DNA from: an uncultured Adlercreutzia sp. | Lineage (GTDB): Bacteria > Actinomycetota > Coriobacteriia > Coriobacteriales > Eggerthellaceae | Assembly (NCBI GenBank): GCA_910585575.1 | Contig: CAJUFS010000018.1 | Span: 1-45,992 of the forward strand | Direction: 5' to 3' | DNA: 45,992 nt | In this document: positions 20,501-35,500 of the stretch, in pieces | How the letters are laid out: each line of letters starts with the position of its first letter | Numbering within the stretch: position 1 is the stretch's first letter | Made by a program: the position numbers and the translations under genes | The notes under the pieces: model-generated | What the model was told of the DNA's origin: nothing | Databases searched by the model: none | The model's input: only the letters and a program-made list of their open reading frames with translations

Positions 20501-23500
20501 AATCAGCGTGATCTCGGGAACGTCCACCACTTCCTCGGTCTTGAAGAAGGGGTCACGGTTCTCGACGTGGTAGGTCCACATAGGCTTGGTGTCGTCCAGG
20601 TTCTGGGCGTACTCCACCACCTTGTTCTGGGTGATCACCTGGCCCGTGGGCAGAGTGGTCTCCACCTTCTCCACCACGGCGGTGCTCGTGTAGTTCTCGT
20701 TCAGCGGATGGCTCGACGACAGGGTGTCGCCATAGGGCACGTAGGCGAAGTCGCTCGGCGTCATGGTGCCCGCCGCTCCGAAGCCCTCGATGAAGGGCAG
20801 CAGGATGGACAGGTCGGGGTTCGAGCACGAGTCGGGGTTGCGCCCGTAGATGCCCAAGGTGTCCATCTGCTCCTTAGAAAGATTGGTGAGCGTCAGACGG
20901 AAGCGCATCATCTTCGACACGTTCAAATCCAGCGAGGGCGTACCCGGGGCCCAGCGGAAGGCGTCGCCTGCGTTGCCGTTGAAGTAGGCCTGCTCCAGGT
21001 CGATCTTCAGCGTGGGGTACTCCTCGTCGCGGTAGAAGCCGGCGCGGGCGCGCTCGGGCTCGCAGAACTTCGTGTCATCGTAGCGCAGCACCGCCGAGGC
21101 GTAGTGGTTCAGATGCACGGCGGACGTGGAGGCCACCTCGCTGTCGCCGCCGGCGCCGTCGTCCACCTCGTCAAGCACGTAGGTCTCGCACAGCACGCCA
21201 GCTGCGTTGTTCGTCAGCGTCAGCGGCATCTGGCTCTGGGGGCGCAGGATGCGCTTGCCCGTGGCCGAGATCATGTAGCCGCCGTTCTCGTCCTTCTGCC
21301 ATTCCCAGCCGGTGTTCAGGCGCTCGGGATCCACCTCGTCGGCCTCCTGCTTGCCCGCGGTGGCCTCGGCGTAGGTCTCGCTGCTGTAGTCGTCGGGGGC
21401 GGCGTCCACATCCAGGCGGAACCCGTGGGGCACCGGCGTGGCGTAGGTGGCCGCACTGTCCAGCAGGGCCTCGCGGCCGGTCTTACCCGGCTCCACGGCC
21501 TTCACGATCCAGCGAATCTGGCGGATGTCCTGGTTGGCCGAGCCGGTCAGGTGCGTGGTGTCGATGGCCACATTCTGTTTATCCGACACCGCATAGCCCG
21601 CCGGGTCGCCGATGATCTGCCACGAGCCCTGGGCCTCGTCAGCCGTATTGAAGTCGGCCACGTCATCCTCGCCGTACCAGTAGTCGCGGTCGGCATCGGT
21701 GCCGGGCAGGGCGTAGTTCTCGCGGTCGTTGCGCTCGGCGCCGTTCTGCTCGTAGTACACGCTCTTCAGCGAGCCCGTGGCGCAGTTCACGGTGCGGGCC
21801 AGCACGAACACGCGCAGCTGGCTCTCGGTGCGGGCAGCGTCGTTCAAAGGCGCGCCGCGGCGCTCCACCTCAACGGGCTCGCCGTCCTCGCCGGTCACCG
21901 TTTCCGTGATGGTCTCATATTCCGCACCGGGCACCTCCCACACGCCGGTGTTCACCGTCTTCACCTGCGGACGCGTGCGCACCGTGGGGTTGGCGGCGTC
22001 GAACAGCGGCGCATCGTAGGAGATGGAATCGAGCGTGGCCCAGTAGGGCACCTGCCAGTCCACCATGAAGCTGTTCACGGCGCCGCCCGTGTTTACCGCC
22101 TGGGTGACGTAGAACTGGTTGGAGCCGCCGCCGTGGGCGTCGTCGGCCAGGCTGAGGGCGAAGTCGGGGTCGGTCATCAGGCGGCGCAGATCGAAGGTGT
22201 CGGCGCGCACCGAGGCCGAGGGTTTGCGAATCTTGAAGTACCCCGAGGTGGCCGCCGTGTAGACGTCGGTGAACTGGCTGTCGCGGTCGTAGTCCACCGC
22301 CTCCACCACCTGGCCCGTGGCCGTATCAGTGTACTGCTCGTGGTCCTCCTGCTTGTTCACGAAGCGGAAGCGGGCCAGATCCTGGGCCGCGAAGCCATAG
22401 GGCACCATGGCCACGTTGGCCGGCACGCCCTCGGGCAGCTTCGCCTCCTGCACCGTGGGCTTCGCCGGCTGGCTGCCGTGGGTCCAGCCCACGCCGCCCT
22501 TAGTGGGATCGAGCCAGTCCATGGTAGTGTCGTGCACCGTGGCGTACACGGTGGACTCGCCGCCGTCCCAGGTGCGAATCTGCTGGATCTGCTGGGCGTA
22601 GGCCGCCTGCATGTCCTCCAGCACCGACTCGTCCTCGGGCAGGTTGTCCATGCGCGTGCGCACCTTCAGGGTAAGCACGTCCCCTACCCCGAAGTAGCCG
22701 TCGGCGTGGGCGCCGCTCCAGAAGGCCTCCAGCAGGCTGGGGTAGGCGGCGAACTCCTCGTCGGTGGCGTCGTCGGGCGGCGCCAGCTCGAACACCACTA
22801 CCTCGTTGGCGCGCGCCCGCTCCTTCACCGGATCGCCCGCGGGAATGACGTCGGACGGGTCGTCCTTATCCGGCTTGGCGTAGGTGCTGTCGCTGAAGTT
22901 GTTGGCGCCGTAGTTGGGCTGATGGGTGATGTTGATGGTCCAGCCGGCCTCCACCATCTGCTTGGGCGTCAATGTCTCCGTCACCGGCGCGGCGGCCCCG
23001 CGCGGCGTGTGGGTCCATTCCACAAAGAACTGGTAGTCGTCGCCCTCGTAGTCGGCGTAGTTGGCCGTAGACAGTGCGGCGCTCTTGTAGAAGGACAGCG
23101 CGTCGGGCAGATGCAGTGCGTACACCAGCTTGGCATGGTTCACCGGCGACTCGTCGTAGTCCACGGTGCCCGGGTTGTTGCGCAAGGTAGCGGCGTACCA
23201 CAGGGTGTCGCCGTACTCCCACGACTGCTCGTCGGCCCCGGTGAAGGCGCCGTCCTTATCCAGCACGCCGTGGCGCTGGGCGGCACCCTGGCCCACAGCG
23301 GTGGCGCGGTCGGCCATGATCTCGTAGTCCACCGACAGGTTCGGCGAGGCCCAGCTGCGCAGCTTCAGCCCGGTCATCAGACCGCCGTCCACGGTGGCAT
23401 CGGCCTTACCCGTGGCCTTGCGAACGAAGGCCTCGGTGGTGCGCACGTCATCGTTGCCGTTCAGGCCCTTAGTGGTGGCCTCGGACAGCGCCAGGGGCGC

Positions 23501-26500
23501 CCGGAAGCCGTAGTCCTCCACGTTCAGGCCCGCATGGGTGGCGCCCGTTACCATGCCCAGACCGTTTTCGGTCTCGGTATAGCGACGGGTAAAGCCGGGC
23601 AGCTTGTTGGTTTTCTTCTTCTCGAGGTTGATCTGGCTCACCGAGGACGGATCGCGCAGCGAGGTGCCATCGTCCAAGGCGTCGAAGGGCAGACAGCCGA
23701 TCTCAGAGAAGGTATAGCGCCAGACGTAGCGCCAGGAGGAGTACTCGACTTCCACCTTGCCCACCTTCGACCAAGTTTCTGCCGTGGCAGAATCTAGGAG
23801 GGCGTAGTCTTTCCCTTCCTCAGAGGAAAGGGTGGTCACGGGACGGGTGTCGATCCAGGTGTATTGCCCCGTCTGGAAGTTCCAGAGCTTATCTTGGTTC
23901 CAGCGCACCACACTTGTCGCAACGCGCGTCTGGCGCGCGTCAAGGCGCATATCATCGCCTTCGCCGCCGCGCCGGCGCAGCTGGGCCGCACCGCCCACCA
24001 AGTAGGGATTGCCGGAAATATCGCCATCGCTCAGGAACTGGTAGTTGTCCACGGCGCTCGTCACGTAGGTGCGGATATTCTCGGAGGAGCGGAGCACCTC
24101 GTCGTACTTCCCCTTCTCGCGCGCTGCCTGGGTGTTCTCGCCGATGGTCATCACATTGAACTTGAAGGTGTCCATGTCGTAGGCATCGATGGCCTGCTCG
24201 CGGTCCGGGTCGCCGTTGGGCCCGTCGCCCTTGGCGGTGAAGCGCACCACGAAGCGATACTGCTCGGTGCCCGTATTCTCATCGGCCACGCGCTCGTAGG
24301 TGATGGTGGCGTCAAAGTCGTTCCAGGGATCGGGCGCGTCCAGGGCATTGGCCAGTTTCGCGCGACCGGCAGTCGTGGCGTCGGCCTTGTTCGCATAGTT
24401 CACCGACCAGTCGCCGTTCTCGAACTTTTGCGTATAGCCGATCAGGCGCGGATAGGGAATGCCCGTGCTCTTGTGGATGGGCACGATGTTCTCGGGCAGC
24501 ACCGTGGTTACCACGGGCAGCGCCAAGGAGCCCATCTGGCCGCCATCCACGGCGTAGGTATGGCTGCGGCGCTCCCAACGGCCACGGTTCTCGTAGGCGG
24601 TGCGAATCTGATTGCCGTCGTCGTCGGTGGTGTAGGAGGTGTAGATCTCCTGACCCTGGTAGTTGGCGTCCTGAGCCAGGTCGTTCCACCAGTAGCGATT
24701 CTCCACATGGATGTTCAGCTGGCGGACGTCGCCCTCGCCCTTCAGATAGTACTGGTCGATATCATCGCCCACGCCGTCGTCGCCTACGGTGTTCCACACG
24801 CGCACGAAGGGCTTGCGCTGCACGGCGTTCGTACCCGTCTGCGCATAGAGGTTGGCAGCGTACTCCAACGAGTCCGATCCGTCCTTGTAGGCCTTAGACC
24901 AAGCCACCTCGGTAGTGGTGTTAAGCACCTTGGCGCCGCCGGGGTTGTCGTCGGTGGTGCGCACCGTGTTGTTCTGCACCGTGCGCCCGTTCACGCTGGG
25001 CATATTGGGCGAACCGTAGGACTGGTCCCAGACGGGATCGAGCTTGTAGTCGTCGCCGTCGCGGCGCCCCACCCAACGGTAGTCCATGCCCAGCTGCTGG
25101 GTGTGGTTGCGGTCGCCGTCGGAGTACTTGTCGCCGTCAGCCTCGGTCACGCGGCCCTCGTAGTGGTCAAGGTCGTACACCTGGAAGTAGGCACTCGACT
25201 TGGAGGCCACTTGGCCCTGAACGGTATCGGGGCCCGTTACCTCGCGGGTGTCGAAGGGGCGCACCAGCACACGGTCGTACCAGGCGCCGTTGGCGTTGTT
25301 GCCGAACACGTGGGCGTCTACGTCCACGTTGATCTTGTAGCCGGCGTTGCCCTTATAGATGTCGGGGTCGGCGGCGTTGTCAATGGAACCCACCGGCTGA
25401 CCGCTCTCGTCCACCGCACCGTCTATGTTGCGGCCGAACCACTTGCCCAAAGGCTGCGTTACGGTGATCTTCAGCACCCACGGCTGCGAGCTCTGACAGT
25501 AATCCTCTGTCTTGATGGAGGCCTGGGCGCTGCCGGCATCCGGCGCCGCCAGACTCTCGTAGGAAGTAGCACCCGTGGCCGCTGACACGTCGGGCTGCGA
25601 TCCGCTCTTCAGCGCGCGGCCGTTGCGATAGTCGGCCGGGTTCTGGGAATCGCTCGGCGCATCATAGCCCGCGTAAGCGCTCCAGGGACTCTGCACCACT
25701 TCCACCGTCACGCGCGAAGCATCGATGGGACGGTAGGTCTCCTTCAGGTTGGCGCTCGTGGTCTGACCGTCCCAGCCGTTCACCGACTGCAGCACCGAGG
25801 CGCTTACCTGCGGGTTGCCCTCCGCGTCCAGCACCGGCTCGGTGCCGCGGGGCATCACGTAGGTGAACTCCACGCCGTCCAGGGTGCGGTCGCCGTAGTT
25901 CAGCGCCTGCAAACGGGCCGTATAGCCCTGGTTGTACTGAAGAGCCGCATCGTACTGGTTCCACAAAAAGCCGCGCCAGTCGTACAGCTGCTTGGCTCCG
26001 CTGGGATCGTAGACGAACCAACGCTCATGGGGATCCCAGGTACGGTACTTGCGCTGGGACTCGTACTCCGCCGTGCCGCTATGGGACAGGCCCGTGGCAT
26101 CGGGGATCATCTGACTGGCCGTGGCCAGCCAGGCCTTCTGCAAGTGCACACGGGTCTCCGACCAAATAAGCGGCGTGGTGCTGCCCCAACGCTTCGAAGC
26201 GTCGGTACCGCCCTTGGTGCGGGCGCTGGTCACGAAGCTCCAGTAGTCGCGAATATAGGTATTCTCCTGCTTGAAGTTAAGCGGCTCGTCGTTAGGCGTG
26301 ATCAGCCACGTGTCGCTGGGAAGCTGGCCCTGCACCTGGGCGAGCGTGCCCAAAGGCGAGCGCGGCGTGTAGCGAGCCAGCTGCAGGTTCTTCGAGGTTT
26401 TCACATCCTCGTCCAGGTAAACGCCGCCCGTGCCGTCCTCGCCGTTGCGGTTTGTCTCCACGTAGCCGTAGGAAATCCACGTGTCGTACCACCAGCGCCC

Positions 26501-29500
26501 ATCCTCGTACTTGCGGTTCGTAGCGGTACCGGGAATGGCGGCGTAGGAGCCGTCGAACATCTCCCACAAGTCGCAATGGCGCGGCCGATCCGCCGTGAAA
26601 GCGGCATCGTGCAGCAGCGAATCCATGTCCATGAGCACATTCGAAGTATCGACGAACGTAACGCCCACGCCCAGGCCCGTGTTGCCGAACGAGCTGCCTG
26701 CCAGCGGGTTGCAGCCGGCATTGGACCAGGAGGACCAGTACTCGCCGAGGCGCGGGAAGTAGGCTGGCTCGGCGCCCGTCGTACCCGTTTGAGCGCCAAT
26801 GCCGCTGCTGTTCAGGTTCGTGTACACCTGCGGCAAACCATCCACCGCCGCGCACACGTCGAACCACAGCTCGAGGGTATCGCCCACCTCCACGCAGGTG
26901 CTGTTGGCAGCAGGCTTGTCCACCGGCGCCCAAGGATCGCGCTCAGCGGGAACCGGACGCGTCTCGTTGGCTGCCGCCTCCTGAACCGGCACCCACTCGA
27001 TGCGGAACAGGCCGAAGCGCGTCTCGCCGCTCACGCCCGCCGCCTGGGGGTTCAGGTCGGCAAAGGGCTTGCCCCAGTTGTTGTTCGCGTAGCCCTTCGG
27101 GCTGTTGGCGTAGGCCATGGCCCCACCGTAGTCGGGGGCCAGTTCAGGGGCATCCTCCTCGGCCACCCGCGTCACCTTCAGCGTCATGCCCGCCGTGCGC
27201 TCGGCCAGCACGTCCTGGCCCGCCGCGTTCGTCCAGCGAATCCGACCAGCTAGGCGCTCGGCCAGGTATGCGACCGTCACATCCTGCCCCTGGTCGTCCT
27301 TCAGGTAGTCCAGCGGAATACGCTCGTAGAATACGGGGTTATAGAGCTCGCCCTCGACGTCGGTACGTCCCTGGTTGCCGGAGCCCTTCTTCACGTTCAC
27401 TAAGGTGTCCTTGTACCACAGGCGCTCTCCTGGAATGTAGCCGGTTTTCTGGGCGGCGTTGCTGGAGAAGCTTGCCGCAGCGGCCGTCTCGGAGCCGAAC
27501 ACTTGGTTCTGGAAGCGCACTACTGGGTTGCGTCGCGCCACGGTGAAGGGCTCTGCCGTTTTGCCGGAGTCCTGCTTGATGCGGCCCCAGTCGCGAGCGA
27601 TGGGATCGGTGCGCTTCAGACCGCCCGCCTGCTCTACCACCGGCTGCCCCGCCCCGTCGGTAACCGAATTGCCGGCCTCATCGACGGCATAGGTGGTGGC
27701 ATCGAAGAAGTCGAGAGTGGTGCGCTCCTGGTGGTAGTGGGTGTAGCCCACGTCCAGAATGACGCCGGCGTCAGTCCAGCTTTCGTCCTGCTCGACGTTG
27801 GCAGCCAAGAGACCGCGCACGTCCTGGTAGCGACCAACGCCGACCAAGGCCACGTCCTCCAGACGGTAGGCCGATACGGCGCCGTTATACAAGCCGCCCG
27901 CAGGCAGATCGTAGTAGGTCCAACGCACCTCGGTGATGGTGCGGAAGGGGTTCACATTGACCAGATGGGTGTCATCGTAGGCCACGTTCTGGGCGTAGGT
28001 GGCACGCACCGTGGCCTCGTCGAGCCACGCGCCCGAACCTTCGTTGGCCAAGGGGTCAAAGTACTCCACCTTGATCGAGGGACGACGGTTGTCGCGTGCC
28101 GCACCTTCCGGGGTCGAGGGGTCGAGGAAATCTACCGCCGTATCGACCGACGGGCCGCTTTCCAGGTTCACGCTGGGCGGTAGATCCTTTGGGTAGCGCA
28201 AATCCACCACAGCTCCCTCTTCCTGAAGCACCGCAGTGGTGCTGGCGGCAATATGCGGCGCCTCGGTCAGCTCAAAGCTGCGACGACCGTTGCGGTCGTA
28301 CAGCTTCACGCTTACCGTCATGTTGCCGGCATGGTACGTGGTGTTGCGCAAATTGCCCACGGTTATCTGCGCCGGGTTGCCATCGACGTTGGCCGTGTAG
28401 CCAGCACTATGCACGTTCGCCTTGGTGAAGGCCACGCCGATGGTGGGCTCGGTGCCATGGTTCGGCGTGCCCGCCAAGCTGCGGTCGGCCAGGTGGTTGT
28501 ACAGATAGCACGTGCTGCGCGCCACGCCGCCATAGGTGGTGTGGCCGCCCACGGTGTACTTGCCGTGCTCGTGGCGGATGTTGCCGCTCACGGCCGGGTC
28601 TTTCCAGCCCGAGTCGGTGGTGTAACGCACCGTGCCATCGGCCTTGTCAGCCGAGTCCTTCAGGCGGTACTGGGTGTAACCGTGCTTGGGCGCCGACACC
28701 GTATAGAAGAATGCTTCCAAACCGCGGCCGCGCCAAGCAGGACAGTCGGCCGTGCCGTTGTGGGGCGTGTTTTCGGTGGCGGCGTAGTCCTCGTCCGATA
28801 CCTCGTTTGTCAGCTGGGTAATCACACGGACCCACACGCCGGCACCGGGAGCCATAATGCGCTCGCTCTCGTCGGTCATCGTGCCCGAGGCGTCCCATTT
28901 CGATGCACCCGCCTTGAACTCGATGTCGCGGTTCTCGGCAAAGGCCTCCTGTCCGTCCACAAGCGAAAGATCAGTTTGCGCTGGCGCGATCCGAGTGGGC
29001 TCACCAGTCGAAATGCTGCTGCCGATTTTCGCCGTAATGGGAAGACCCGTGCTGTTACGCTCGCGCCATACCCCATTCACCTGTTCCTTCGCCACTTCCC
29101 AGCCAACAATCCGCTGACCGGCCGGCACGCGGAACAGCGCATCCACACCCTCCAGGGGAAGGCTCGAGGCCGCATCAGCGCCCACGTACAGCTCGTACTC
29201 CACATAGTCGCCCACGTACAGGCCTCCGTCGGGAACGCCCCAGCCCACCGCCCCCGTGCCGTCGGGAGCAAAGGTCTCGGGCGAGGAGCTGTCGATGGCC
29301 GCCTTGTCGTAGCCAAAGATGCGACTCTCTACACCGTTCATAACCACCTTGCGCCCGCGTACCACTTCAGCCTGCATGGTAGCCATCAGGTGGCGCAAAC
29401 GGGTCGAATCTGATGAGGAGCTCGACGCCACCTCAGGGTCTTGATGGTTGGGATCTTTGGTTTCCACGGACCACACATTCATATAGTGCGTCGAGGTCAC

Positions 29501-32500
29501 AGTGCTGAATGCGCCGCCCTGCTTGCCGAACGACGGCGTGGAAGTTTCGTTCCAGCAGCCCTTCTCGGGGTCGGTGGTGGTTTCGGAGGCCCCATAGAAG
29601 TCTTCAGGGGTGCGGTCCGCATAGACACCGTCGTAAGCGAAGGTGAAACTGTTGCTAGCACCGGCTAGCGACTGGCCCGAATCGAGCATGCGCTCGGGAC
29701 GATCCTGCCGAGCATTCGGCGACGCGATGATCAGCGCGATATGACGCACATAGGGGCTCACGTAAGTCAGATCCACCGCAGGATCACCCTTGTAACCGTC
29801 GATGGTGTTTGTGCGCTGCGTAGCCGTATAGGTTGGCAATTTGAGCTCATCGCGATGCTCGCGCAGGTACTTTTCGATATCGATGGCATAACAACCCTCA
29901 TAGCCCCCATGGGTACCCGGCTCCTCCACGATGCCCAGCTTCTCGGCATCACTCCACGACAGGCTCAGCACTTTCTCAGTGCCATCAGCCAAGGGAATCC
30001 AGAAGCGGATGTTCTGCACTTGGAACCAGTTCTCGCTCCACAGGGCGTCTTTGGGCACGAACTCACGCGGCACGTACAAGCGCTGCATACGGAAATCGCT
30101 GGCTATGGCCACAGGGATTTCTGCCGAGCTGATATGGGACACCCGCTTTTTAGGATCGAGCTTGCCCGAGGTCATTCCGTCTTCGGCATTCGAGAAGAAC
30201 ACGCGGTAACGCTCTTTGTTGGGCGTCAGGTTGTCATCCTGATAATCGGTTACACTGTAAGATCCACTCACAATAGAGAAGCGGTACTTGAACGGGATAC
30301 GGTAGCTGTACATATACGCCTTATCCCGGAAGTAGAAGTTATCCTGAGTGCCGTTGGCGTCGCCGCGGTCAAGCGTGGTGTCCTGATACTCCGTGGCGCC
30401 AGTGTAGGCACGGCGGGTTAACGTCTCTGCCGAGTTCGTCGTATCCCGACGAACCTGAGGCTCCTCAGGATCCTTCTTGTCGGCAAAGGCGTAAGGTCGT
30501 CCGTACACGTACAGGTCTGCCATGTTGCGGTTCCAGACACTCGTGAACTCCATGCTATGGAAGGCGCCGGCATTGCCGCGACCGGTCTCGGTCGTGTAGT
30601 CGGCACTCCCCTCAATTTCCTTCATGACGATATCGAAGCTCGAAACGAATTCATTGAGATTCAACTGCAAATTGAAGCAGTAGGGAGCGCCCGCAAGCTG
30701 CGGCGCATCATCGTTGTCGGGATTCTTGAACCGCACGCACACGGAGCCGCCCGTCGCCACAGCAGCATCGCCCTGAAGCTGAGCGCGAGTTACCACGATA
30801 TCCCGATGGCCCGTTATGCTCGCACCGGTAATGGTAGCCGCCGAATATTGGTTTGTATGGAAGATGATCTTGTCTACGTAATGACGTACATCCTTCACGT
30901 CAGTGCGCGAGGTGGCCAGGGGAATCTCAATACCGGTAGGCAGCACACCATAGTATTTCGCGGTGATGTCAGGACGACACACTGGCAGCGTTTCGCGCAG
31001 GACAACCTCATCAGCATGAGACGTCAATCCCCATGTGCGCTCATAGAAGTCGAACTGGTGGCCGATGCCGCGAGTTCCACCACCACCGTCGGTGTCAATG
31101 CGATAGGTTCCCTCTTCCGCGTCTTTGTTCTCGTAGTTAGAACGCTCTCCGCCTCCCGGTAGCTGCCAGCGAGCGAACGATACCGCAAAGCGCTGATCGC
31201 TGGCAAAAGCCACGTCGCCCGTGCCGTCAACGTCATCGTGATCATTGCCGTCGAAGGAGCCGTCCTTCACCACGTCGTACGCCTTGCGCACAAAGTTGTT
31301 GGTCTCATATACCTGCACCTCAGCGCGGGAGATAAGATGCTGCATCTTGTAAGGCGAGAGCGCATCCTTTCCCAACGCACTGACATCCTTGTTCTGATCG
31401 CGGATGTAGTCAGTGAAGGACCAGCTTGACTTACCACCCGTTCCTCCATTAAGGTGACCGGCGTCATAGCGCACGGCAGCCTTATGTCCAGAACGCACGC
31501 TCCCCGAATAATCGCCACCAATGCGGAGAGCCGAATTGGTCGTACAGTACACCCCAGTTTCGTTCACCTTAAAGAAACGCCCCGTCACTTCAAAGGCGTC
31601 GGTCGTGGGATCTTTCGGATTGTAATCCAGGCCGAAATCGGGCGTGCCAGCCACCGTGGTGGTACCTGGCGCATAGGGACTCTGGTTAATGCGCAACGTA
31701 TAGGTGATTGTTCTTACGCGGAGCGCATCGGGCGGATCGCCATAATTGTAGTCATCAAACGCATCGCGGAAAGCTACAGCTTTGTTCTGGGAGAAATCAG
31801 CCACATGAGTGCCATTTGCGTCCGTAGCCAGCAAATTCAGGCGGAAGAATTTCTGGCCCGTGCTCGAGACTTGCACGGCATTGGCCTTGTGGGCCTGAAT
31901 TTCATCATGGCTCACACGCAGAGTGGAACCGTCCCGATAAGTAATGTTTATGGACTGCACGTAGTCAACGGCGGAAGGATGAATCTTCAAATAGTAGGCG
32001 TCGAAGGTATCCGAGGGCAGATTCTGCTGAATATCCATCGTCACACCTGTATTGAGCGACTTAAACGACAAGGGATACCACTCATTGAACGCCTTGGTTT
32101 GATCACTGAACTTATAGGTGTTCTTCCATTCGCCCTCCCAATTCTCGCGCGCCTGATCGATCCGAACCAAATCGCTTTGACGGAATCCCGCCAAGAAGGA
32201 GCCCTGGGCTTTGTAGCCAATCTCCAGGGCGAAATCTCGTTCAGTCATCGACGAGAAGTAGGATCCGAAAGGCTTTAAACGATGCCCGCCGTCATCGGCC
32301 ATAGCCCACCGGTCAAAACGGCGCTTGGCACCGCTCGCCAAGCCGTTCGCCGTCGTGCGATCGTCGGTAAAGGCCGAGCGTGATACCAGGTCGAAGAACA
32401 TCTTCGAGGTATACACCATGCTGCTGTCCTTGAAATGGCGCAGGGCCATCGCCTGACGAATTGCGCCCATGTAGGCGTTGGCATGGGCCTCGATGAAGGT

Positions 32501-35500
32501 GTAGCGCGACCCGAGGGCTGCATCGGAATAGCCGTTGAAGGTGATGCGCTGGGCCGAGGTGTCAATGTTGGCATTCGCCATGCCCTTCCACCCGCGCAGA
32601 TTCAAGGTCGTCAAATGGTCGATACCCAAAGCAATGAAATCGGTCTCCAGCAACTGTAAGCTGCCGTCGCCCGAAAGCGGGTAAAACGTATGGCCGTCGC
32701 GTAGCGTACGGCCCGGCGCCACGGCGGTGCCATCGTCGTCGGCTACAAAGCCCTCAAGGGCTCCAGCAGCATCAAACACGGGCGAAAGTACGGCCTTAAC
32801 GGCAGTTGGCAGCACCGTCTCGCTCTCGGAAGGGCCACCCAATTGGATAGTGCCCACCTCGTCGAACATGCGGAATAACGTCGAAGATACCGTGGCCTTC
32901 GTAGCGTGAAAACCGGTCCAGGCCTCTTTCGTACCTCCTGTTTCCTGCACAATGGATTCGCGCATGAGGAACAGCGAGACGTCGAAATCCAAGTCCTCGA
33001 TAATGGAGTAGTGCGTGTTGTTGTACAGTTGCGTCCACAAGGTGAAATCACGGTCGTAGGGCACCGCCAAATAGGATTCGGAATAGTCGCAGTTCGTATC
33101 GTTCGTCCATGCCCAATCATTTTCCCGTACGTCGAGGTAGCTACCGTGGGTGCGCACGGCTACATCGGGCCGCGGAACATACAAGTCCGCCGCAGCCGTC
33201 GTGGTACGGCCATCGCTCAGCTGCGTAGCCGTTACTCGTCCTCGCAAGGCGTTCGAGCTGTCGACGCTGTTGTACCAATCAGGTCGACCGACGAACTGCG
33301 CATGGAGGGTGCCGCTCGCATAGGCCGGCGCCATGACGCCGTAGTCGACCACCACTGTTTTCAGATAGCGGTCCTTAAACGGAGCAAAGGCTCCCTGATC
33401 CAACGCAAAGGTGTACCCCTTGGTGTAGTCAGAGGGATCGTTCTGATAGGCCGCCAAATCGGCCAGGGACAGCTCAATATCGGGCGTGTTCCCTACGATG
33501 CCCGTCACATTTGAAGCGAAGTAGAACTTTATCTTGGCAAGCGAGGAGCCTAGGCTGCCGTCGTCTTTGCGAATCGCGCCCAAATTGAACAGCCCTGCGT
33601 CCATGGCCAGCGTGCGCGCCTTGAATCCGCGCACGAACACCGCGCTCGTGTCGGATCGATTAATAACGCTTTCGAGATCGAACACCACGCGGTTCGCATT
33701 GGCGCGCGCCTGGGTGCCGTTGGCCACCGTGAACTTATAGCCTGAGCCCTCGGTCAGCACCGCCACGGGCACCGAAGAGCCCTCGGCATACCCCGACGGA
33801 TGCTGGCTCGTGGCAGGACGGAAGGCAGCGGCCGAGGTGCCAAAGCTGAAAGGCTCGATCCAGAAGTTCGCATCCACTTTCTGAGCAAAGGCATCGCCGT
33901 ACGTCCCAGTACGCGGATAGAAGTGCGCCGTGCTCACGGTGTAACCGCGTGTCGTGCTACCGCCGGCGGAGGGCAAACTGATAGTACCCGAGTGATCACC
34001 CAAGGTTTCTACTTTGCCATATACCCGCACATTAAAGGCATTGGCTCCTGTAGCCTGCTCCCCCAGCTCGCCAAAGGAAATGCGGATATTCTTAACAGCC
34101 GTCATATCTGCCAGGTTTTCAAGGGGGAGCTTCAACGTGCCAGACGCGTCGATGAAAGCAGCCAGATCGTCCATGGAGTAGCTCTTCGCGGGCGTCGGGT
34201 CGTTCTGCCAGTTGGACAGACCGCCGGTAATGGACTGTCCCAAATCAAACAAGTCAATGGCGCTCACAATGCTCGTACCGCACACCCATTCCCCCGCGGC
34301 GGTCTTCTTGAAGCCGCCGATCTCCAGCAGCGTCGGCACAAAGCCTTTCAACGAAGGGGAACCCGCGACGGACGGAACCTGCGCCAGCTCGTTCATCGAC
34401 AGCGTCAAATCCACATCCTTGGCCGAGGATTCCGTGGCGTTGGTCATGGTGTAGCCCATCCACGCCCGTTCGCGCTTGCTGTCCTCGCCCCAGCGATAAG
34501 GGCCGCACTCAGCCTGCTGCACGCCGTCCAAGCTCCACCCCGAGCTAGTGGTCAGCTTCGGATCGATGGTGGTGATGCGCAAGGTGGCCGCATGAGAGTT
34601 GGTCACGTTAGCCAACGGGTTTTCGTAGTTGGTGCGGAAAGTGCCCGTCACCTTGATGTCCTGCACCTTGGTGGGCGTGCCGTGGATGGCCACGTAGCCG
34701 CTCGCCGGATGCGTGGCCGACACAGGAACATTGCGCTGATAGAAGTCGAAGTCGATCTCGATATGTTGGAAGTACTCGTCGTCCCACACATCAGGCGTCA
34801 GTACCACTGCCCCATCCACGGCGGCCGCGTAAGTGCCGCCCGAAGGTGCGGGGTCGCCCGCCTTCACCTTGTAGGTTGCCAGCTCGGCCGCCGTCAGCGT
34901 CTTCACCACCTGGGTGCCGTCAAGGGCGCGAGAGTATAGCCGTACCGAGGCAATGCGCGAGCGTGCAAGGAAATCGCGAGACAACACGATCTCCGTAGTG
35001 TCAAAGCCACGATAGCCATCGCCCCATTTCTCGTAGGGTAGGTCGGAAGAGGTGAAGCGTCCAGGCACCACAGCTGAGGCATTCAAGCTGCCAAACTCAA
35101 ACCAGAAGCCCGACCGATTGGCGTTCAGCGGCGCGGTCTGCACTTGCGTCATTGAGTACTTCAAACCCAGCGGCGAGTTGTCGAAAGCGTACGTGTCAAG
35201 CTCCAACTGAGGCTTCGCCACGTGCAGGTTGGCATTGCTGGTATCGTTCATATCCAGGCCGCCACCGTAGAGCGACTCGAATTTCGCCGTCGTTCCGATG
35301 ACCTCGTTGTCATTGTCGTTCACGCGCGTGGGCGTGCCATGGTAGGCCATGTAGGGCGACGTGCCCAGGTTAGTGCCGCTCACGCCTTCGGTGAAGGAGT
35401 TGAAGTACACCTCGGCATGGGAGAAATGCTCAGTCCACGCCGAGCGAGGAATGATAATCGCGCCCGCTTGAGAGGCGTGGTATTTCTGGCCGTCCGGCGT